From NCBI GenBank assembly GCA_018907035.1, contig JACCIC010000228.1:124001-188000 (forward strand): DNA of 64,000 nucleotides. The letters run 5' to 3'. This document shows, in pieces, positions 55,070 to 64,000 of the stretch. Every line of letters starts with the position of its first letter. Positions within the stretch are counted from its first letter, which is position 1. Made by a program: the position numbers and the translations under genes. Under the pieces are notes generated by a model. That model ran no database searches. It was not told the origin of the DNA and saw only the letters and a list, made by a program, of their open reading frames with translations. The stretch comes from Sycobia sp. Sy_11. Taxonomy: Eukaryota > Arthropoda > Insecta > Hymenoptera > Epichrysomallidae.

Positions 55070-58000
55070 GTATATCCCAAATTAGATTTATATTTATTAT
55101 AGGATTCAAGTCCTAGAACGGAAAGAGACAAGGAATGTCTAAAATAACATTTTAATTTTTTTAATTTGCGTTAAATTGAGATTTTCGCTTATGTATAATT
55201 TAAAAATTATTTCTAAAGTTCTAGAATTTTGAATTCAGATTGCGAATAGAATTGGGATTTCTGTCCATCGAGGTTTTTGAAAGCCGCGTTTACCTATTCC
55301 GTTGATCAGGAAAATGGAACTCATAAATCAGATTTGTTTAAAAAAGTATTATACAATCTGTTCAAACAAATCAACAATATGTTTTTATATATAATTGTTA
55401 TCAATAATTCACTCGTCATAAGGTATAAAACATTTATATTTATATTTTTAGCTATTTAAAACAGATATAATTACAAAATTATTTATCCATAACGTTTCAT
55501 TATTCAGATATCGATATATACAGTAAAATTGTGTGGTGCAAAAATTAATTATTAAAGAAAAAAGCATAAACTTTGTGGGAATGGGCCTGGCAAGTTCTTC
55601 GTTTTTTCTTTTTTTATTTCTGATAAATTCTCAGTAAGAATGGCAAAAGAATGTTCATCTGTAAACTTCGAAAAATCAAGATAATTATTTCTTTCTTATG
55701 ACTCCAGGCGTGGACAAAAGGATCTAAAAATAAACTCGGTTATTTATAAATGATTTCGTTACTTTATTAAGTTGCATTGCCGTTAAAAATATTTATTTAT
55801 TATTATTTTATAGAGTTTTAGAGATATTTTGTGTAAATTACACGTGCTGTCATTTACAGCGTTTAAAATAAGATGAACTTTGACAATTGTTTTAATGGTC
55901 CATTGTTTTAAGTTGTAACCGCGTTACATAATTTATTTTTGTTTAAATATTTCGGATTATTTCAGAAAAATATCGTGCACATATCACTATGCTGTATGAA
56001 CGTATTTGGTTTTGCTATAAATATGATTTCCTATGTAATTACATATATTATTATGTTTTCCTTTATCACAATTGGTAGGACATCGGACGATACCACTGAA
56101 CTTATTATTAATTGAAGTACAGAATATTTTTAGTCTTAATATATTTGTAAGTTTCGGCAAGTATTTTATATAAATGTTTTATAAAATACATAAAAAGACA
56201 GTTTTTTAAAATAAATTTGATGAATAAATTTAACTGCATTAATTTAATTATACCTCGAAAGAACATTTGTACATGATTTTTGAATTATCAAGTATTATAT
56301 TATTTCATCAATTGCTGAAAATATTTGAATGAAGAGGTTACATTCGTGTCCATTGTATTGTAAAATTTCTTTAGAACGCATTAAATAAAAAATAATTCAG
56401 AATATTCACTATAATGAAAAGTCTTCATTGTAAAATACTCCACATGCCTCACATTTTTTCAGAAATATCCATATATTTACTAATCATTACTTTCAATAGG
56501 CACTTTGGTTGTTATAAAAAAATACTCTCATTGTAATTATTTCAGTTTATTACTTATAATCAATCTCATTCTGAATTAGAGCTAAAAAATAGAACATTCT
56601 TGGCAACAAAACATGTAACGTTGCTGCTGAGAAAGGATTGCTACAGTACAATCAAAACCGTTAAAAGTCTGAATAATTCTTATGACGAGTCTTAATGCTG
56701 CAAATCTCTATAATAGTTTATTAAAATATCAAACTTCATAAAAATTAAACATGAGTTATTAAGTTTATTTCATAAGAAATTAAGAATAATGAACTTTGTT
56801 GAGTTTTTTAAAATAAAGTTGAGTAATAAATTGAAAATGCTTAATTTAATTCTACCTGAACAAACTTTTGTACATAATTTTTTAATTATGACGCATCACA
56901 GTATTTAATTTAATGTACATTCATATCAATCTTCCTGTTAAAATTTTTTATAACGCTTTAAAATTAATCTTTCAGAATATTCACTAGCAAAAAAACTGTT
57001 TTCACATGCGTAAATTTTTTTTCAATGTATCTATATATTTACCACCAATTACATTAAACACTGGTGAATCGTGAACAAAGGGAGCCAGTGGAAGTGCTGT
57101 ACCAAATACACTTTTATATTAAATTATAAATGTTATTACTGAGAATTAAATTGATTTAAATAAAATTAAACATTAAATACAAATACAAAACCTCAACTAC
57201 AAAGTATTTCAGAATACACTAGAAAGAAAACTGTTTTCATAAAAAAATTTTTCACATGCGTAACTTTTTTTCAATGTATCTATATATTTACCACTAATTA
57301 CATTAAACACTGGTGAATCGTGAACAAACGGAGCCTGTGGAAGTGCTGTACCAAATACACTTTTATATTAAATTATAAATGTTATTACTGAGAATTAAAT
57401 TGATTTAAATATAATTAAACGTTAAATATAAGTACAAAACCTAAACTACAAAGTATTTCAAAATACATTACCATTTCGATGTTTCTGTAGTTCGTTAATT
57501 TTTTTCTCTTCTATATGTGTATCCAGTTTATTGAAAACTTTGTAACTTATTCTTAACGTGCACTAATAACTAAAATAGTCCTTACGTTTTAAAAAAATAG
57601 TTTAAAGCACGTGCGATTAATTACTAAAAACCAACTGCCACGTGAAAATATCGCACATTTGTTACATATACCTAGCTTCCTACATTTTACAATAGACGGT
57701 GTTCTTCGTAATTTTTATACATTTCATTATATAATCTGATAAACGTCGATGCTTTTGTTTTTTGTTGAAAGTCTTACTTTTTTAATATTACTACGACACT
57801 TTGGAATTATATAGTATCATGTTGACAGGACAATACATTTATAAAACTTGAATATTGGAAGAATAAATGACGACTGACGCCGGTGGCAAAAAGCCCAACG
57901 AATTCGCGTAACTGATCTGCCCAGATCGTAGCATATATTCCAAGTGCCGGCGCATTTCTTCTAAGAATTATAAACAAACATTGACTGGAGTCTGTACAGG

Positions 58001-59578
58001 CGCTGAATTCTTATATATGACCTTGCAGCATATCACCGTCTGCAATAGAGTTCCGAATTAGGAGACTCTCTTATTTATTATACAACACTGTATTGTAGTT
58101 TGAATATACTATCTTGAAGAAAAGAACTATTAACAAAAGTAAAATAGTTAAGCGAGTTATATGTGTTTTTAGCAAATTAAGAAATTTAACACCTTTAAAA
58201 TGTATCACGAATTTTATAAGAAATTTATCTAAAATATTTTTTTCAATTCAGAAATATATGTTATAACAAAAAATATTATATAACGAAATTAAAAATCAGA
58301 TCTTTCAAATAGTCAAGACTTCTGCCTATGACCAAGTGACACATAGAAATATATCTAATTATATTGTTGGTGAAACACTTACTTGAGATATATATAAATA
58401 TAGCGCATAAATTGCTATTATATTTAATCCGATACCATGAAAAACAATTTCGTTCATTAAAATTTTTTTTCTTTTTATTTTAAATTAAATAAAATATTTA
58501 TCGCTACACAATTACTTAATTATATATTCAAAATAAGTGATTTCTTTATTTAAAATACTGAAATATTTTTTGACCTAAAAACACCAAATATTTCTATTGA
58601 ATTTTTATTAAATATAGTAGGTGGAATGTTAAAATAAAGATACACGAAATAATCTTTTAACATGAACTTTATTTCAAACGAGGAAAGAAAAGACGTCTGT
58701 TCAAACGAAAGGACAACGCAAGACTCACTGCAGTACTCGAAATTGAAAACGCTGCAAGCCTTTGTCAGAAACTTAAAACCTATAAAAACACATCAGGCAT
58801 CTAAACAATAAACTCAAAAATCATTTGCCGCGCAGGCCAGCAAAGACGCAGATCGTAATAAGACCCAGTGGACACACATGTTTACATAATAAAGATCATG
58901 TTAAAAGATCATTTCGTGTATCTTTACTTTAACATTCCACCTACTATACTTAATAAAACTTCAATATATAAAATAGACGATGAGTAATTTATGAAATTTG
59001 GTATACAGCAAGATTTATAAATAAAATGATGCAGTTAAATTTTGGGGTCGCAAGGTTGGTTCTTCAATGAAATATTAACAACTACTTTGTTCGACGCTCA
59101 ACACTGTTTCTTATAAGAATTGTTCTTTCGTACCTCGTATTATGAAACCAAACCGAATTTCGAAAGAGGGACACCTATTTACACAAAAATTATTATACAA
59201 AGACATAAAAAATCAGATCGTTGAAATAGAAAGATGATCTGGCAATGATGAAAGGAAACAACATAATGTAAGTAATTAAATTTTAAATCTTTTCGGAACA
59301 AAACCAGAAAATGTTCACGTACCACGTAAGAATTTTCAATAGATGCTTTTTAAATATTCCGAAATGTATTAACAAATAATAAGTAATGTAACACAATTAC
59401 AGCTTAAAACAATGGATCAATAAAATTAATGTCGAAGTTCATTGCATGTGTGTTCTTATAAATAACAGTTAGTATAATTTATACACAATATATCTAAAAC
59501 TATAAAATAATAATAAATAAATAGTTTTAACTGAAATGCAGCTTAATAATTAAAAAAAAAACAGAATTTTTAATAAAT
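55070..59578. repeat. 4.5-kb array, copy 3
   Basis: 4,509 bp. It appears identical to copy 2 where compared; the visible difference between the copy 2/copy 1 and later boundaries is one base in a poly-A run. The small TTG frame is at 55277-55459. Confidence 0.92.
58615..58946. mobile_element. MITE in array copy 3
   Basis: Same 332-bp element and flanks. Confidence 0.85.
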
Positions 59579-62500
59579 GTATATCCCAAATTAGATTTAT
59601 ATTTATTATAGGATTCAAGTCCTAGAACGGAAAGAGACAAGGAATGTCTAAAATAACATTTTAATTTTTTTAATTTGCGTTAAATTGAGATTTTCGCTTA
59701 TGTATAATTTAAAAATTATTTCTAAAGTTCTAGAATTTTGAATTCAGATTGCGAATAGAATTGGGATTTCTGTCCATCGAGGTTTTTGAAAGCCGCGTTT
59801 ACCTATTCCGTTGATCAGGAAAATGGAACTCATAAATCAGATTTGTTTAAAAAAGTATTATACAATCTGTTCAAACAAATCAACAATATGTTTTTATATA
59901 TAATTGTTATCAATAATTCACTCGTCATAAGGTATAAAACATTTATATTTATATTTTTAGCTATTTAAAACAGATATAATTACAAAATTATTTATCCATA
60001 ACGTTTCATTATTCAGATATCGATATATACAGTAAAATTGTGTGGTGCAAAAATTAATTATTAAAGAAAAAAGCATAAACTTTGTGGGAATGGGCCTGGC
60101 AAGTTCTTCGTTTTTTCTTTTTTTATTTCTGATAAATTCTCAGTAAGAATGGCAAAAGAATGTTCATCTGTAAACTTCGAAAAATCAAGATAATTATTTC
60201 TTTCTTATGACTCCAGGCGTGGACAAAAGGATCTAAAAATAAACTCGGTTATTTATAAATGATTTCGTTACTTTATTAAGTTGCATTGCCGTTAAAAATA
60301 TTTATTTATTATTATTTTATAGAGTTTTAGAGATATTTTGTGTAAATTACACGTGCTGTCATTTACAGCGTTTAAAATAAGATGAACTTTGACAATTGTT
60401 TTAATGGTCCATTGTTTTAAGTTGTAACCGCGTTACATAATTTATTTTTGTTTAAATATTTCGGATTATTTCAGAAAAATATCGTGCACATATCACTATG
60501 CTGTATGAACGTATTTGGTTTTGCTATAAATATGATTTCCTATGTAATTACATATATTATTATGTTTTCCTTTATCACAATTGGTAGGACATCGGACGAT
60601 ACCACTGAACTTATTATTAATTGAAGTACAGAATATTTTTAGTCTTAATATATTTGTAAGTTTCGGCAAGTATTTTATATAAATGTTTTATAAAATACAT
60701 AAAAAGACAGTTTTTTAAAATAAATTTGATGAATAAATTTAACTGCATTAATTTAATTATACCTCGAAAGAACATTTGTACATGATTTTTGAATTATCAA
60801 GTATTATATTATTTCATCAATTGCTGAAAATATTTGAATGAAGAGGTTACATTCGTGTCCATTGTATTGTAAAATTTCTTTAGAACGCATTAAATAAAAA
60901 ATAATTCAGAATATTCACTATAATGAAAAGTCTTCATTGTAAAATACTCCACATGCCTCACATTTTTTCAGAAATATCCATATATTTACTAATCATTACT
61001 TTCAATAGGCACTTTGGTTGTTATAAAAAAATACTCTCATTGTAATTATTTCAGTTTATTACTTATAATCAATCTCATTCTGAATTAGAGCTAAAAAATA
61101 GAACATTCTTGGCAACAAAACATGTAACGTTGCTGCTGAGAAAGGATTGCTACAGTACAATCAAAACCGTTAAAAGTCTGAATAATTCTTATGACGAGTC
61201 TTAATGCTGCAAATCTCTATAATAGTTTATTAAAATATCAAACTTCATAAAAATTAAACATGAGTTATTAAGTTTATTTCATAAGAAATTAAGAATAATG
61301 AACTTTGTTGAGTTTTTTAAAATAAAGTTGAGTAATAAATTGAAAATGCTTAATTTAATTCTACCTGAACAAACTTTTGTACATAATTTTTTAATTATGA
61401 CGCATCACAGTATTTAATTTAATGTACATTCATATCAATCTTCCTGTTAAAATTTTTTATAACGCTTTAAAATTAATCTTTCAGAATATTCACTAGCAAA
61501 AAAACTGTTTTCACATGCGTAAATTTTTTTTCAATGTATCTATATATTTACCACCAATTACATTAAACACTGGTGAATCGTGAACAAAGGGAGCCAGTGG
61601 AAGTGCTGTACCAAATACACTTTTATATTAAATTATAAATGTTATTACTGAGAATTAAATTGATTTAAATAAAATTAAACATTAAATACAAATACAAAAC
61701 CTCAACTACAAAGTATTTCAGAATACACTAGAAAGAAAACTGTTTTCATAAAAAAATTTTTCACATGCGTAACTTTTTTTCAATGTATCTATATATTTAC
61801 CACTAATTACATTAAACACTGGTGAATCGTGAACAAACGGAGCCTGTGGAAGTGCTGTACCAAATACACTTTTATATTAAATTATAAATGTTATTACTGA
61901 GAATTAAATTGATTTAAATATAATTAAACGTTAAATATAAGTACAAAACCTAAACTACAAAGTATTTCAAAATACATTACCATTTCGATGTTTCTGTAGT
62001 TCGTTAATTTTTTTCTCTTCTATATGTGTATCCAGTTTATTGAAAACTTTGTAACTTATTCTTAACGTGCACTAATAACTAAAATAGTCCTTACGTTTTA
62101 AAAAAATAGTTTAAAGCACGTGCGATTAATTACTAAAAACCAACTGCCACGTGAAAATATCGCACATTTGTTACATATACCTAGCTTCCTACATTTTACA
62201 ATAGACGGTGTTCTTCGTAATTTTTATACATTTCATTATATAATCTGATAAACGTCGATGCTTTTGTTTTTTGTTGAAAGTCTTACTTTTTTAATATTAC
62301 TACGACACTTTGGAATTATATAGTATCATGTTGACAGGACAATACATTTATAAAACTTGAATATTGGAAGAATAAATGACGACTGACGCCGGTGGCAAAA
62401 AGCCCAACGAATTCGCGTAACTGATCTGCCCAGATCGTAGCATATATTCCAAGTGCCGGCGCATTTCTTCTAAGAATTATAAACAAACATTGACTGGAGT

Positions 62501-64000
62501 CTGTACAGGCGCTGAATTCTTATATATGACCTTGCAGCATATCACCGTCTGCAATAGAGTTCCGAATTAGGAGACTCTCTTATTTATTATACAACACTGT
62601 ATTGTAGTTTGAATATACTATCTTGAAGAAAAGAACTATTAACAAAAGTAAAATAGTTAAGCGAGTTATATGTGTTTTTAGCAAATTAAGAAATTTAACA
62701 CCTTTAAAATGTATCACGAATTTTATAAGAAATTTATCTAAAATATTTTTTTCAATTCAGAAATATATGTTATAACAAAAAATATTATATAACGAAATTA
62801 AAAATCAGATCTTTCAAATAGTCAAGACTTCTGCCTATGACCAAGTGACACATAGAAATATATCTAATTATATTGTTGGTGAAACACTTACTTGAGATAT
62901 ATATAAATATAGCGCATAAATTGCTATTATATTTAATCCGATACCATGAAAAACAATTTCGTTCATTAAAATTTTTTTTCTTTTTATTTTAAATTAAATA
63001 AAATATTTATCGCTACACAATTACTTAATTATATATTCAAAATAAGTGATTTCTTTATTTAAAATACTGAAATATTTTTTGACCTAAAAACACCAAATAT
63101 TTCTATTGAATTTTTATTAAATATAGTAGGTGGAATGTTAAAATAAAGATACACGAAATAATCTTTTAACATGAACTTTATTTCAAACGAGGAAAGAAAA
63201 GACGTCTGTTCAAACGAAAGGACAACGCAAGACTCACTGCAGTACTCGAAATTGAAAACGCTGCAAGCCTTTGTCAGAAACTTAAAACCTATAAAAACAC
63301 ATCAGGCATCTAAACAATAAACTCAAAAATCATTTGCCGCGCAGGCCAGCAAAGACGCAGATCGTAATAAGACCCAGTGGACACACATGTTTACATAATA
63401 AAGATCATGTTAAAAGATCATTTCGTGTATCTTTACTTTAACATTCCACCTACTATACTTAATAAAACTTCAATATATAAAATAGACGATGAGTAATTTA
63501 TGAAATTTGGTATACAGCAAGATTTATAAATAAAATGATGCAGTTAAATTTTGGGGTCGCAAGGTTGGTTCTTCAATGAAATATTAACAACTACTTTGTT
63601 CGACGCTCAACACTGTTTCTTATAAGAATTGTTCTTTCGTACCTCGTATTATGAAACCAAACCGAATTTCGAAAGAGGGACACCTATTTACACAAAAATT
63701 ATTATACAAAGACATAAAAAATCAGATCGTTGAAATAGAAAGATGATCTGGCAATGATGAAAGGAAACAACATAATGTAAGTAATTAAATTTTAAATCTT
63801 TTCGGAACAAAACCAGAAAATGTTCACGTACCACGTAAGAATTTTCAATAGATGCTTTTTAAATATTCCGAAATGTATTAACAAATAATAAGTAATGTAA
63901 CACAATTACAGCTTAAAACAATGGATCAATAAAATTAATGTCGAAGTTCATTGCATGTGTGTTCTTATAAATAACAGTTAGTATAATTTATACACAATAT
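59579..64000. repeat. 4.5-kb array, copy 4, cut by the window edge
   Basis: Lacks only its last ~90 bases, so the array probably continues beyond the window. The small TTG frame is at 59786-59968. Confidence 0.92.
63124..63455. mobile_element. MITE in array copy 4
   Basis: Same 332-bp element and flanks. Confidence 0.85.

Noticed and set aside
42455..64000. CRISPR-like or rDNA array
   Set aside because: The unit is 4.5 kb, has no short direct repeats with spacers and no rRNA-like sequence; the setting is eukaryotic.

Overview
The window looks like repeat-choked, non-coding heterochromatin from an arthropod, most likely an insect. That reading rests on its mix of Gypsy-type LTR elements, one carrying an envelope-like gene, Penelope-like elements (PLEs) with GIY-YIG endonucleases, R1-type LINEs, a mariner, a Helitron, a tRNA-derived SINE and MITEs, all in AT-rich DNA full of (TA)n microsatellites. 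A hymenopteran such as an ant would fit, but the sequence alone does not prove it. I see no intact host gene, no rRNA gene and no CRISPR array. Almost every coding stretch is a broken transposon remnant, and many open frames begin at TTG, GTG or CTG and mean nothing in a eukaryote.

Positions 1-25450 hold nested LTR retrotransposons. Family A is a Gypsy-like element with a gag/protease/integrase-tail relic at 1-1329 and LTRs at 1381, 15800, 17330 and 31813. Family B LTRs lie at 4825, 14636, 31235 (minus) and 33817 (minus). An envelope-bearing element covers about 6360-10920. A solo LTR, family C, has split one family A LTR at 18106-19786 with a clean 4-bp target duplication. A fourth element (F, 21193-25442) keeps RT, RNase H and integrase between a truncated 5' LTR and a full 3' LTR. 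PLE pieces lie at 2165-4400, 5740-6128, 25705-27187 and 43930-45366. They often carry inverted segments, and three share a hammerhead-ribozyme-like core. A Helitron N-terminal fragment is at 13012-13825.

Positions 25450-42450 hold more LTR debris, long AT-rich stretches with nothing recognisable, a SINE inserted in a family B LTR, two R1-type LINE copies in the same orientation (34846-38513), and a second decayed LINE (about 38950-41540) followed by the start of a third.

Positions from about 42455 to the right edge are a tandem array of a 4,509-bp unit, about 4.6 copies, running off the window. Copies 2-4 look essentially identical where compared. The first, partial copy was broken by a mariner that was itself cut by a PLE. 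The unit has no convincing gene. It contains a 332-bp TA-flanked MITE, an internal 250-bp direct duplication, an older ~600-bp duplication, and a GC-richer island shared by all copies including the diverged edge copy. This array is the most unusual structure here. Nothing in the window forms a gene system: the elements are neighbours by insertion, not cooperation.
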